Below, in pieces: positions 36,093 through 43,895 of a stretch of 64,000 bases of DNA; position 1 is the first letter of the stretch, and the number at the start of each line of letters is the position of its first letter. Made by a program: the position numbers and the translations under genes. Where the stretch lies: contig NZ_JAZHSB010000001.1 in NCBI RefSeq assembly GCF_036924715.1, positions 4,641,001 through 4,705,000 on the forward strand. The letters run 5' to 3'. This DNA comes from Bradyrhizobium sp. AZCC 1721 (GTDB lineage: Bacteria; Pseudomonadota; Alphaproteobacteria; Rhizobiales; Xanthobacteraceae). The notes beneath the pieces were generated by a model that was given only the letters and a program-made list of their open reading frames with translations, did not search any database and was not told where the DNA came from.

Positions 36093-36263
36093 GTCTTGCT
36101 GGCCTTTTCGCGCCTGGAGCCGGGATCACATCCCCCGCCCCTCCCCGCGCGATGACCAAACTGTTTGATGCCACCTGTGTACCAACCGCGCCGAACAGAT
36201 AAGTCGGCGCCGCCTGATGCGTTCCACATTACGCGCGCCGCAGCGCCACCGCCAACCTCATAG

Positions 36264-36279
36264 TTAATTTAACGTTAAC
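36264..36279 (+). promoter_or_regulatory. CtrA-type box upstream of PAS protein
   Basis: TTAA-TTTAACG-TTAAC, a perfect TTAA-N7-TTAAC site that also reads as a full site on the minus strand. It is 144 bp upstream of the PAS-protein ATG, and could also serve a minus-strand transcript ending at the terminator at 36053-36092. Confidence 0.6.
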
Positions 36280-36422
36280 AACGCAAAGCCGCGCCCCACG
36301 CGGCCGAATCGCGTCCCCGGCATGGACGCTGCACAGCCTGTCCTGCACAACGAACAAGGGAAGGCGTGTTGCGCAAAAGCGGGACAGATGTGTCCCGCCA
36401 AGGCAAGCCGGGGAAGGTAAGC

Positions 36423-36977
36423 ATGAAACACCCATCGAGCCGCGAGTTCTTCGCCTATTGGGACGCGAAACGCGGCGACGCGCGGGCACCGGACCGTAGC
36501 GAGATCGAACCCGGCGCGGTGCGCGAGCTGCTCGGCGACATCTTCGTGCTGTCCTATGACAACGAGGCCGGCTATCCGTTTCGTGTCGCCGGAACACGGG
36601 TCTGCGCCCTGCTCGGCCGCGACATGAAGGACACGAGTTTCTCGGCGCTGTTCACTCCGGACAGCCGCCGCGAGATCGAGGACATCATCAGCTACATCGC
36701 CGAAGAAATGCTGGCGGCCATTGCCGGCATCACCGCGACTTCGCAAGATGGTACGACGGCGCATCTGGAGTTGCTGCTACTGCCATTCAACAACCGCGCG
36801 CATGCGCCGATCAGCCTGACCGGATTGCTGGCGCCGTTCGAAAGCGATCTCGGCACGATCAGGGATTTCAAGGTGACGTCGTGGCGCTATCTGCATCGGC
36901 CGCAAAAATTCGTCCCGCGCGCCTTGCGCAAGCTCGCGATCGCGCGCGGCTTCATGGTGTATGAGGGCCTGCGGTAG
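36423..36977 (+). CDS. PAS_5-type (DUF1457-like) PAS domain protein
   Basis: 184 residues from ATG 36423 with GGAAGG upstream. Begins K-H-P-S-S-R-E-F-F-A-Y-W-D-A-K-R, typical of the PAS_5 family of Rhizobiales, then R-S-E-I-E-P-G-A-V-R-E-L-L-G-D-I-F and P-F-R-V-A-G-T-R-V-C-A-L-L-G-R. The family is a stand-alone PAS fold with no output domain and no known biochemical role. It carries a CtrA-type box in its upstream region. Confidence 0.75.
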   Translation: MKHPSSREFFAYWDAKRGDARAPDRSEIEPGAVRELLGDIFVLSYDNEAGYPFRVAGTRVCALLGRDMKDTSFSALFTPDSRREIEDIISYIAEEMLAAIAGITATSQDGTTAHLELLLLPFNNRAHAPISLTGLLAPFESDLGTIRDFKVTSWRYLHRPQKFVPRALRKLAIARGFMVYEGLR

Positions 36978-37208
36978 TCACGAACCGTTGGGTATGTCGA
37001 ACGCTGCAGCCCAACGCATGGTCGCGTGATCATGCTCGAAATCGACCCACAAAGAGCCTCCAAAAAAAGCACGGCCAAGCATTGCCTAAATGCGAGGCGT
37101 CAGGCAGGGTCGAACCGCGACGTGGAGCCGGGCCACATCCGCTGAATGAGACGCACCGAGAGAAAATCTCGGAGGCGCGTCTTCGCCGTAACCTCGGAGA
37201 TCCTAAGT

Positions 37209-37985
37209 ATGCTGTTCAAGAGATTGATGCTTGCCGCTGCAATTGCCACTGCCGCGGTGGCGACGCAGGCCCATGCCGACGCTCTCGATTCGATCATGAA
37301 GTCCAAGGTGATCAAGATCGCTGTGCCGCAGGATTTTGCGCCGTTCGGCTCCGCCGGGCTCGATCTCAAGCCGCAGGGCTACGACATCGACATGGCCAAT
37401 CTGATCGGCAAGGAACTCGGGGTGAAGACCGAAATCATTCCGGTGACCAGCGCTAACCGCATTCCCTATTTGCAGACCAACAAGGCCGACCTGGTGATTT
37501 CCAGCCTCGGCAAGAACGAGGAGCGCGAAAAGGTCATCGACTTCTCGATCGCCTATGCTCCGTTCTTCTCCGGCGTGTTCGGTACCAAGGCGATCGCAGT
37601 GACGAGCGCAGCCGACCTCAAGGGCAAGACCATCGGCGCCACCCGCGGCGCGATCGAGGAGCAGGCGCTGACCGCCTCGGCGCCGGATGCGACCGTCAAG
37701 CGTTTCGAGGACAACAACGCGACCATCGCGGCCTTCGTGTCCGGCCAGGTCGACCTGATTGCCACCGGCAACACGGTCGCGGCTGCGATCGCCGAGAAGG
37801 TCCCTGCCCGCGCACCGACGCTGAAATTCGTGATCAAGGACAGCCCCTGCTACGTCGGGCTCAACAAGAACGAGCCGGCGCTGCTCGCCAAGGTCAACGA
37901 GATCATCACCAAGGCGAAAGCATCGGGCGAGATCGGAAAACTGTCGGAGAAGTGGCTGAAGGCACCGCTGCCCCCCGGCTTCTAG
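37209..37985 (+). CDS. Polar amino-acid ABC transporter, substrate-binding protein
   Basis: 258 residues from ATG 37209. Signal peptide (about 1-25, ending A-T-Q-A-H-A-D) followed by the family 3 solute-binding fold: K-I-A-V-P-Q-D-F-A-P-F-G, then G-Y-D-I-D-M-A-N-L-I-G-K-E-L-G and A-D-L-V-I-S-S-L-G-K-N-E-E-R-E-K-V-I-D-F-S. Binds a polar amino acid in the periplasm. First gene of a four-gene operon with two permeases and an ATPase. A small hairpin CCGAGA/TCTCGG lies in the leader at 37156-37172. Confidence 0.92.
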   Translation: MLFKRLMLAAAIATAAVATQAHADALDSIMKSKVIKIAVPQDFAPFGSAGLDLKPQGYDIDMANLIGKELGVKTEIIPVTSANRIPYLQTNKADLVISSLGKNEEREKVIDFSIAYAPFFSGVFGTKAIAVTSAADLKGKTIGATRGAIEEQALTASAPDATVKRFEDNNATIAAFVSGQVDLIATGNTVAAAIAEKVPARAPTLKFVIKDSPCYVGLNKNEPALLAKVNEIITKAKASGEIGKLSEKWLKAPLPPGF

Positions 37986-38007
37986 GTGTAACGCTGGGAC
38001 GCCCGCA

Positions 38008-38670
38008 GTGTCTTACAAGCTGCAATTCGCCGAGCTGCTTCCCTACTGGAACGTGCTTCTGTACGGGCTGGCCTTCACGATCGTACTGACTATCGTGTCG
38101 ACGGTCGTCGGCATCGCGGTCGGCACCGCGGGCGCCGCGGCGCGCACCTTCGGGCCCGGCTGGCTGGGCCGTATCGTCGCTGTGTACGTGGAATTGATCC
38201 GCAACACGCCGTTCATCGTGCAGTTGTTCTTCATCTTCTTCGGCCTGCCGGCGCTCGGGCTGAAACTCAGCGAGACCACCGCCGCCTTCCTCGCCATGGT
38301 GATCAATCTCGGCGCCTACTCGACCGAGATCATCCGCGCCGGCATCGAGGCGGTTCCGAAAGGCCATATCGAGGCCGGCCTGAGCCTTGCGATGAGCAAA
38401 TGGGAGGTGCTGCGCCACATCGTGCTGAACCAGGCGTTCCGAAAAATCTATCCGGCGCTGTCGTCGCAGATCATCATCGTGATGCTTGGCTCGGCGGTGG
38501 TGTCGCAGATCTCGGCGGAAGACCTCACCTATGCCGCGAACTACATCGCCTCGCGAAACTTCCGCAACTTCGAAGTCTACCTGTTCGTTGCGCTGGCCTA
38601 CCTCCTGCTGGCGATGCTGACGCGCTCGCTCTTGCGGGCGCTCGGCCGCGTCATCTTCAAGGCGAGGTGA
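38008..38670 (+). CDS. Polar amino-acid ABC transporter permease 1
   Basis: 220 residues, GTG start 22 bp after the binding-protein stop. Five membrane helices and the HisM-type permease domain: V-E-L-I-R-N-T-P-F-I-V-Q-L-F-F near helix 3, and the EAA-loop E-A-G-L-S-L-A-M-S-K-W-E-V-L-R-H-I-V-L that docks onto the ATPase. Part of the operon 37209-40039. Confidence 0.92.
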   Translation: MSYKLQFAELLPYWNVLLYGLAFTIVLTIVSTVVGIAVGTAGAAARTFGPGWLGRIVAVYVELIRNTPFIVQLFFIFFGLPALGLKLSETTAAFLAMVINLGAYSTEIIRAGIEAVPKGHIEAGLSLAMSKWEVLRHIVLNQAFRKIYPALSSQIIIVMLGSAVVSQISAEDLTYAANYIASRNFRNFEVYLFVALAYLLLAMLTRSLLRALGRVIFKAR

Positions 38671-38673
38671 ACG

Positions 38674-39324
38674 ATGCTGCAGTTCAGCTTCTGGGACATC
38701 CTCTCCAACCTCTTGATCGCCACGCAATGGACCATCGTGCTGTCGCTGATCGCCTTTTTCTGCGGCGGCATCGTCGGACTGGTGCTGCTGTTCATGCGCA
38801 CCTCGCGGATCGCGCCGCTGGAATGGTTCACCAAGATCTACATCGAGTTTTTCCAGGGCACGCCGCTATTGATGCAGTTGTTCCTGTTCTTCTTCGGCAT
38901 CGCGCTGTTTGGCGTCGAGGTTTCGCCGTGGATGGCCGCGACGCTGGCGCTGACGTTCTGGACCAGCGCGTTCCTGACCGAGATCTGGCGCGGCTGCGTC
39001 GAAGCGATCCCGAAGGGCCAATGGGAGGCTTCCTCCAGCCTCGCCCTTAGCTACATCGAACAGATGCGCTACGTCATCCTGCCACAGGCCTCGCGCATCG
39101 CGGTGGCGCCGACGGTCGGGTTTTCGGTACAGGTGATCAAGGGCACCGCGCTCGCTTCGATCATCGGTTTCGTCGAACTGACCAAGGCCGGCACCATGCT
39201 CAACAACGCGACCTTCCGCCCGTTCCTGGTCTACTCGCTGGTCGCGCTGATCTATTTCTGTCTGTGTTTCCCGCTGTCCTGGTGGGCGAAGAAAATCGAA
39301 GGCCGCCTCAATGTCGCTCGTTAG
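38674..39324 (+). CDS. Polar amino-acid ABC transporter permease 2
   Basis: 216 residues, starting 3 bp after permease 1. Same fold as permease 1: I-E-F-F-Q-G-T-P-L-L-M-Q-L-F-L-F and the EAA loop E-A-S-S-S-L-A-L-S-Y-I-E-Q-M-R-Y-V-I-L. The two permeases would form the heterodimeric channel. Its end overlaps the ATPase start by 14 bp, implying coupled translation. Confidence 0.92.
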   Translation: MLQFSFWDILSNLLIATQWTIVLSLIAFFCGGIVGLVLLFMRTSRIAPLEWFTKIYIEFFQGTPLLMQLFLFFFGIALFGVEVSPWMAATLALTFWTSAFLTEIWRGCVEAIPKGQWEASSSLALSYIEQMRYVILPQASRIAVAPTVGFSVQVIKGTALASIIGFVELTKAGTMLNNATFRPFLVYSLVALIYFCLCFPLSWWAKKIEGRLNVAR

Positions 39325-40039
39325 CATCCGTGACGTCAGGAAGAGTTTTGGCCCGAATGAGGTGCTGAAAGGCGTCTCGCTCGACATCGCCAAGGGCGAC
39401 GTGGTGGCGATCATCGGGCGCTCCGGCTCCGGCAAGAGCACCCTGCTCCGCTGCATCAACGGCCTGGAGACCTATCAATCCGGCAGCATCGTCGCTGATG
39501 GCATCGAGGTCGCCGGCGCCAACACCAACCTGCGCGAACTGCGCCGCCATGTCGGCATGGTGTTCCAGCAGTTCAATCTGTTTCCGCACCTGACGGCCGC
39601 CGAGAACGTGATGCTGGCGCCCACCGTCGTCAATAAGGTATCGAAGGCCGAAGCGCGCGCCACCGCCGCCGAGGTGCTGGCGAAGGTGGGATTGTCGGAA
39701 AAGATGGACGCCTATCCGAGCGAGCTTTCCGGCGGCCAGCAGCAGCGCGTCGCGATCGCGCGATCGCTGGCGATGCGGCCGAAGGTGTTGCTGTGCGATG
39801 AGATCACATCCGCCCTCGACCCCGAACTGGTCAACGAGGTGCTGCGCGTAGTCGAGCAATTGGCGCGCGAGGGTATGACGCTCATTCTGGTGACGCACGA
39901 GATGCGCTTCGCCCGCGACGTCGGCACCAAGCTCGTCTTCATGCATCACGGCAAGGTGCATGAGGAAGGCGTGCCGAAAGAGGTCTTCTCCGCCCCGCGA
40001 ACCCCGGAACTGCAGCAGTTCGTCGGCCAGGTCGGTTGA
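39311..40039 (+). CDS. Polar amino-acid ABC transporter ATPase
   Basis: 242 residues. Walker A I-G-R-S-G-S-G-K-S-T, Q-loop V-F-Q-Q-F-N-L-F-P-H, ABC signature L-S-G-G-Q-Q-Q-R-V-A-I-A-R, Walker B V-L-L-C-D-E-I-T-S-A-L-D-P and switch His in L-V-T-H-E-M-R-F. The GlnQ/HisP type drives uptake. Last gene of the operon; the enoyl-CoA hydratase gene converges 9 bp downstream. Confidence 0.95.
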   Translation: MSLVSIRDVRKSFGPNEVLKGVSLDIAKGDVVAIIGRSGSGKSTLLRCINGLETYQSGSIVADGIEVAGANTNLRELRRHVGMVFQQFNLFPHLTAAENVMLAPTVVNKVSKAEARATAAEVLAKVGLSEKMDAYPSELSGGQQQRVAIARSLAMRPKVLLCDEITSALDPELVNEVLRVVEQLAREGMTLILVTHEMRFARDVGTKLVFMHHGKVHEEGVPKEVFSAPRTPELQQFVGQVG

Positions 40040-40048
40040 GTTTCGGCC

Positions 40049-40822
40049 TCAGCGTCCGGTAAACACCGCCGCACGTTTCTCGAGGAAGGCCTTGCGCCCT
40101 TCCACCGCGTCCGCGCTCAGGCGAATTTCCGCCTGCGTTTCGATCTCGCGGCGGAACTGGTCGGCATAGCTGGCGTGTTCGCTCTCGTCGATCAGGCGGC
40201 GCGTCGCGACCAGCGCCCGCGTCGGGCCATCAGCGAGCCGGCGCGCCAGCTCAAGCGCCCCGTCACGAAGCGCCGCATCGTCGAACACTTCGCGGACCAA
40301 TCCCCATTCCTTTGCCAGGTCGGCAGACAGCGGCTCGTTGGTCATCATCAATTCGAGCGCACGTTGCCGGCCGACGAGGCGCGGCAACAGCCAGGTCGAA
40401 CCGAGATCAGGGACCAGCGCGATGCGGCTGAACACCTGAATGAAGCGAGCTGAACGTGCGGCAACAATCATGTCGCCCGCCATCGCAAGGCTGAATCCGC
40501 CGCCCGCCGCCACGCCGTTGACCGCGACCACGACCGGCACGCGGCATTCGCGTAGCGCCTTGAACGCCGGCCAGTAATATTTCATCACGCCGGCCGCGAT
40601 GTCGTCGCCCAGGATTTCCGCCGCCTTGAGGTTCTGGCCCGAGCAGAAGCCGCGCCCGGCGCCCGTCAGCACCAACGCCCTCACCTGCGAATCATCGTTG
40701 GCTTCACCAATGGCAACGGCGAGGTCCCCCAGGAGAGCGGGCGTCATCGCGTTCAGGGTGTCGGGCTCGTCCAGTATCAGCACGTGGACGTTGCCATCGC
40801 GCTCTCGCTTCACTCCGGGCAT
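40049..40822 (-). CDS. Enoyl-CoA hydratase/isomerase family protein
   Basis: 257 residues, crotonase fold. L-D-E-P-D-T-L-N-A-M-T-P near the N-terminus, the oxyanion motif T-G-A-G-R-G-F-C-S-G-Q-N-L, and V-A-A-G-G-G-F-S-L-A-M-A-G-D. The residue after the second glycines, and D-L-G-S-T-W-L-L-P-R, resemble PaaG-type isomerases. The usual hydratase Glu positions are not obvious, so an isomerase role is equally possible. Acts on acyl-CoA in the cytosol. Confidence 0.85.
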   Translation of the reverse strand: MPGVKRERDGNVHVLILDEPDTLNAMTPALLGDLAVAIGEANDDSQVRALVLTGAGRGFCSGQNLKAAEILGDDIAAGVMKYYWPAFKALRECRVPVVVAVNGVAAGGGFSLAMAGDMIVAARSARFIQVFSRIALVPDLGSTWLLPRLVGRQRALELMMTNEPLSADLAKEWGLVREVFDDAALRDGALELARRLADGPTRALVATRRLIDESEHASYADQFRREIETQAEIRLSADAVEGRKAFLEKRAAVFTGR

Positions 40823-40968
40823 CTATTCCTCCGCTGCTGACGTTTTGGGCCGGCCCGGCCGGGCGCGACGCGTGCCATAATCCAAACATCACTTTCCGCG
40901 CGCGCCAAGCGCGCCGCAGCGCGCCAAATTGTCCGCCCCTAAATCTTGAGCGCTTCATGCAACCGGCG

Positions 40969-40984
40969 CTAACACATCGTTAAC
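40969..40984 (+). promoter_or_regulatory. CtrA-type box, one mismatch, upstream of PilZ gene
   Basis: CTAA-CACATCG-TTAAC, one base from TTAA-N7-TTAAC, ending 46 bp before the PilZ start. Confidence 0.45.
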
Positions 40985-41030
40985 CCTGTCGGCCTTAGGG
41001 TCTTCCTGACGCCGAAGGACCGGCTGTCTG

Positions 41031-41657
41031 GTGGCGAAGATGTCGTTTGCGCAAAAGAAAACTACCACTGTGCCGTCCGCGGAGGAGCGGCGGCGCTTTC
41101 AGCGCGTCAAGGTTCACTTGCTCGGCCGCTACATGCTGCCGGATCGCCGCGAATTTCCTTGCCAGATTATTAACATGTCACCGGGGGGACTGGCGCTGCT
41201 CGCGCCGGGCATCGGCAATGTCGGCGACCGCGTGATCGCCTATCTCGACCATATCGGCCGGGTCGAGGGCAAAATCACCCGCATCATCGACAACGGCTTT
41301 GCCATGACGGTCGGCGCCACCGCGCGCAAGCGCGACAAGCTCGCCGCCCAGCTCACCTGGCTCGCCAACCGCGATATCCTCAATCTGCCCGAAGACCGCC
41401 GCCACGACCGCATCGTGCCGCGCAACCCGATCGCGCTACTGACCCTCGAGGACGGCAGCAAGATGACTTGCCGCATCATCGACCTGTCACTGTCGGGCGC
41501 GGCGATCGCCGCGGAGAACCGCCCGCCGCTGAAGTCGCTGGTCATGCTCGGCAAGGTGCAGTCCCGCGTGGTGCGAAACCTCGAAGAAGGCTTTGCGCTC
41601 GAGTTCGTCCACGAGCAAGTCGCCGAGGCGCTCGAAGACGCGGTTACCGCGCGGTAA
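41031..41657 (+). CDS. Tandem PilZ-domain protein
   Basis: 208 residues from GTG 41031 (ATG 41040 is possible). Two PilZ-like modules: the first with E-R-R-R-F-Q-R-V-K-V and N-M-S-P-G-G, the second with D-R-R-H-D-R-I-V-P-R-N and D-L-S-L-S-G. R-x-x-x-R and D/N-x-S-x-x-G are the c-di-GMP-binding signatures, so both domains could bind the messenger. A CtrA-like box lies upstream. It may act with the PAS-GGDEF-EAL protein elsewhere in this window in motility or polysaccharide control; that link is inference. Confidence 0.85.
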   Translation: MAKMSFAQKKTTTVPSAEERRRFQRVKVHLLGRYMLPDRREFPCQIINMSPGGLALLAPGIGNVGDRVIAYLDHIGRVEGKITRIIDNGFAMTVGATARKRDKLAAQLTWLANRDILNLPEDRRHDRIVPRNPIALLTLEDGSKMTCRIIDLSLSGAAIAAENRPPLKSLVMLGKVQSRVVRNLEEGFALEFVHEQVAEALEDAVTAR

Positions 41658-41989
41658 AGCGTCAGCCGCCAAAAATCCCTGATTTTTCAGCGTCCAAAGG
41701 CGGTATCCGGGTTGCCGGATGCCGGCTTTTCGCTGTCCGGCCCCCGCCAAAGTCGGTTAACGGGGGGCGCTTTTGCCCGCGCATTCCCCTGCTACTGCAG
41801 CGCCACAGACGTTAATCCGTACAATTTGAATCAATTGCAGTTGTTTCAAATTTTATTCGAAATCTATTCAAGTATAGATCGAATTCGCCGCTAGCTTTAC
41901 TAGTATTCGCGTTAAATGTACTTGCCCGACTTAGCGCCGGCGCAAATCCTTCGTGCGAAACGTGGTCCCAACAAGAAACGGGGGCCACG
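41658..41989. other. AT-rich intergenic region, no gene seen
   Basis: 332 bp. The left part holds two small inverted repeats (AAAAATC/GATTTTT at about 41670 and ATCCGG-GTTG-CCGGAT at 41705-41720). The right part (41820-41930) is strikingly AT-rich for this genome, with CAATT-TGAATC-AATTG and a TATAGA hexamer, and probably contains the promoter of the BTLCP gene. No open frame looks real. Confidence 0.5.
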
Positions 41990-42619
41990 ATGTTGTTCAG
42001 GGGACAGGGGAAGGGACTGGCGGTGATCGCCGTCCTGATAGGGATGAACGCTTCGATGAGCGTCTCGGCGAAAGCCGGCGACGCGCTCTATGCCAGCCTG
42101 GGCGATACCGCGCGTTCGCCGATCGGCTGGGTCGAATTCTGCGCTGAAAACGTGGGCGAGTGCCGCGGCGGCGCTTCACAGCCGCGCGACATCGTGATGT
42201 CGCAGACGGCGTGGCGGGATCTGCTGCGGGTCAACAAGTGGGTCAACGAGACCGTCAAGCCGATCACCGACATGGATCATTGGGGCGTGATCGAGAAATG
42301 GTCGTTGCCGACGGACGGTTACGGTGACTGCGAGGACTATGTGCTTCTGAAGCGCAAGATGTTGATCGACGCCGGATGGCCGCGCGAGGCGCTGCTGATC
42401 ACGGTGGTGCGCGACAAGAAGGGCGAAGGCCACGCAGTGCTGACGGTGAAGACCGACAAGGGTGAGTTCGTTCTCGACAACCAGAACGAAAACGTCCTGG
42501 CCTGGACCGAGACCGGCTACCGCTTCGTCAAGCGTCAGTCGCAGAGCGACGCGAACGTATGGGTCTCGCTCGGTGACAGCCGCCCGGCGGTCGCCACTGC
42601 CTCGTCACGCGATCGATAA
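41990..42619 (+). CDS. BTLCP family transglutaminase-like cysteine peptidase
   Basis: 209 residues. Signal peptide (about 8-28). The predicted catalytic Cys is in G-Y-G-D-C-E-D-Y-V-L-L-K-R-K, the His in G-E-G-H-A-V-L-T-V and the Asp in F-V-L-D-N-Q, the triad order of bacterial transglutaminase-like cysteine peptidases (BTLCP, DUF920). Family members act in the periplasm, some on adhesins (LapG-like), others of unknown target. A structured RNA region and terminator follow. Confidence 0.87.
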   Translation: MLFRGQGKGLAVIAVLIGMNASMSVSAKAGDALYASLGDTARSPIGWVEFCAENVGECRGGASQPRDIVMSQTAWRDLLRVNKWVNETVKPITDMDHWGVIEKWSLPTDGYGDCEDYVLLKRKMLIDAGWPREALLITVVRDKKGEGHAVLTVKTDKGEFVLDNQNENVLAWTETGYRFVKRQSQSDANVWVSLGDSRPAVATASSRDR

Positions 42620-42640
42620 CGAGAGAAGGAATTTACCAAC

Positions 42641-42729
42641 CCGCGACCCGGTCACATCCCCACCCCTCCCCGTCCCAGACCGGTTCGCGCGCGGCCACCC
42701 TTCCCCCAAAGGGTGGCCGCAACTTTTTT
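42641..42729 (+). ncRNA. Candidate sRNA or 3'-UTR RNA with C-rich loop
   Basis: Two stems in tandem on the plus strand. Stem 1 (42642-42653 with 42678-42689) is 12 bp with one mismatch and presents a 24-nt loop containing CCCCACCCCTCCCC. Stem 2 is the terminator (42691-42720). Stem-loops carrying C-rich anti-Shine-Dalgarno loops before a terminator are typical of several alphaproteobacterial sRNAs. No promoter identified; it could be processed from the BTLCP transcript. Confidence 0.35.
42691..42729 (+). terminator. Rho-independent terminator
   Basis: Perfect 12-bp stem GCGGCCACCCTT / AAGGGTGGCCGC with 6-nt loop CCCCCA and a following TTTTTT run. Terminates the BTLCP transcript and the candidate sRNA. 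Confidence 0.85.
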
Positions 42730-42761
42730 GCGGCCTTTCACTCGCAGCTTTGCACCTGATT

Positions 42762-43077
42762 CTAGTACTGGTCGCCGAGCAGCGCGCGATCATGCGAGTT
42801 GACGGTGTCGTAGCATTCGCAGGCCGCCTCCCGCAGCGCTTCCAGATCGAGGATATGGATTTTGCCGCGGGTGTATTTGATGATGCCATCCCACCATGGC
42901 GGCCTCGACGATCTCTCCGGTGGGCAGCGCGACGACCAGCGAAATGACGGCGCCCGTCGGAAAGTACACGGTGCAGATCGGGTCGCCCGCTCATGCAGGG
43001 TTTGCATTTGCTGCAGGCTGACTGGTTTCAACCGAGGCTCAAGCGCGGCAGCGGCGCCGCATGGGTATTTTGATAAG
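42762..43077 (-). pseudogene. Decayed Crp/Fnr-family regulator
   Basis: Read on the minus strand, three pieces of a Crp-type regulator occur in two frames. First A-A-L-E-P-R-L-K-P-V-S-L in frame 1; then, after a one-base loss at L-H-E, G-D-P-I-C-T-V-Y-F-P-T-G-A-V in the next frame up to V-E-A-A-M-V-G, part of the cyclic-nucleotide-binding fold. The sequence then jumps directly to the C-terminal end I-I-K-Y-T-R-G-K-I-H-I-L-D and C-E-C-Y, ending in TAG at 42762. The rest of the sensor domain and the DNA-binding helices are missing. A frameshift plus an internal deletion therefore inactivate it. Confidence 0.75.
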
Positions 43078-43206
43078 GGATGACCTTAGGCCTGCGGCTG
43101 CAAGTTGCGAGCATTTAAATCCCTTATATGACCACTGGCAGACAGACAGGACCGACGGCTTGTCGCTCAAATTGGTCCTCTATTTTCGTCGGCTTGGAGG
43201 CCCAAG

Positions 43207-43419
43207 ATGATCCATGTGGACGACCGTACCGCGGCAAATCTGGATGTGGTTCTGGAAGAAGCCTGCAGGGGATTGAAACACGGTGGCGACCACGAAACCC
43301 GAAAAAAGATTGCCATGAAACTCATTCAAGCTGCCAGGAAAGGAAATACCACTCTTGGCGGCCTGAAGGCTGTGGCTGATCGCGTGCTGGCGGAGGTGGT
43401 CCACCGCAAATCGGCCTGA
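43207..43419 (+). CDS. Small conserved protein of unknown function
   Basis: 70 residues from ATG 43207 with a GGAGG ribosome site 8 nt upstream. Begins M-I-H-V-D-D-R-T-A-A-N-L-D-V-V-L-E and contains H-G-G-D-H-E-T-R-K-K-I-A-M-K-L-I-Q-A-A. Helical, soluble, charged; the pattern is typical of short Bradyrhizobium proteins. No recognised domain. Confidence 0.7.
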   Translation: MIHVDDRTAANLDVVLEEACRGLKHGGDHETRKKIAMKLIQAARKGNTTLGGLKAVADRVLAEVVHRKSA

Positions 43420-43494
43420 CGGCGATTTCGACGGGGCGCAAATGAACGGCGACGGCCTTTAGGCCGCCGCGCATTGTCGTGTTTGATCTGACGA

Positions 43495-43812
43495 CTACGC
43501 CGCCAGCGCCACGCGCGAGGTCGATTTTTGCCGCATCGGCTTGCCGCCGGGCGATCCCGGCGGTTTGCGGTCGAGCATCGAAAGCGCTTCGAGTACCTCA
43601 TCGATGGTCACGAGGCGCCTCGTGCCCGCCAGCTCGCGCAGCGCGGGATTCGAAGTCAGGGCCGCCACATCCGACGCCCACGAGGCGAGGATCGCGCGCT
43701 TTTCGCTCAGCGAAAGTGTCGCGTCGGCGACCACATCGCGCGGATGGTCGAACACGGTCGCCGGATGCAGAACGGCATTCAGGTCAAAGACATTGTCCGT
43801 CTGACCGATCAT
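43495..43812 (-). CDS. Small conserved protein of unknown function
   Basis: 105 residues from ATG 43812, preceded by GGGAGG. The core D-V-V-A-D-A-T-L-S-L-S-E-K-R-A-I-L-A-S-W-A-S-D-V and S-N-P-A-L-R match a small soluble family common in Bradyrhizobium (function unknown). The C-terminus is basic (R-K-P-P-G-S-P-G-G-K). Followed on the same strand orientation by the hsp20 gene upstream; the two may form a stress-linked group, but separate promoters are likely. Confidence 0.65.
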   Translation of the reverse strand: MIGQTDNVFDLNAVLHPATVFDHPRDVVADATLSLSEKRAILASWASDVAALTSNPALRELAGTRRLVTIDEVLEALSMLDRKPPGSPGGKPMRQKSTSRVALAA

Positions 43813-43895
43813 CGGTTCATCCTCCCTAAAGGTAGAAGGCGCTTCTCGCCCGCAATGCTCGGCGGAAGCCTTTCCCTTCGCCGGGCGCGACGGCC

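Noticed and set aside
36131..36174. Small minus-strand frame with GTG 36174 reading through the terminator
   Set aside because: The frame continues through the strong terminator and the repeat, so it cannot be a normal gene; a noncoding RNA is more likely.
40960..40984. Fur/Irr or FNR box at the PilZ promoter
   Set aside because: The sequence fits a CtrA-type site, not an iron-control or FNR consensus.
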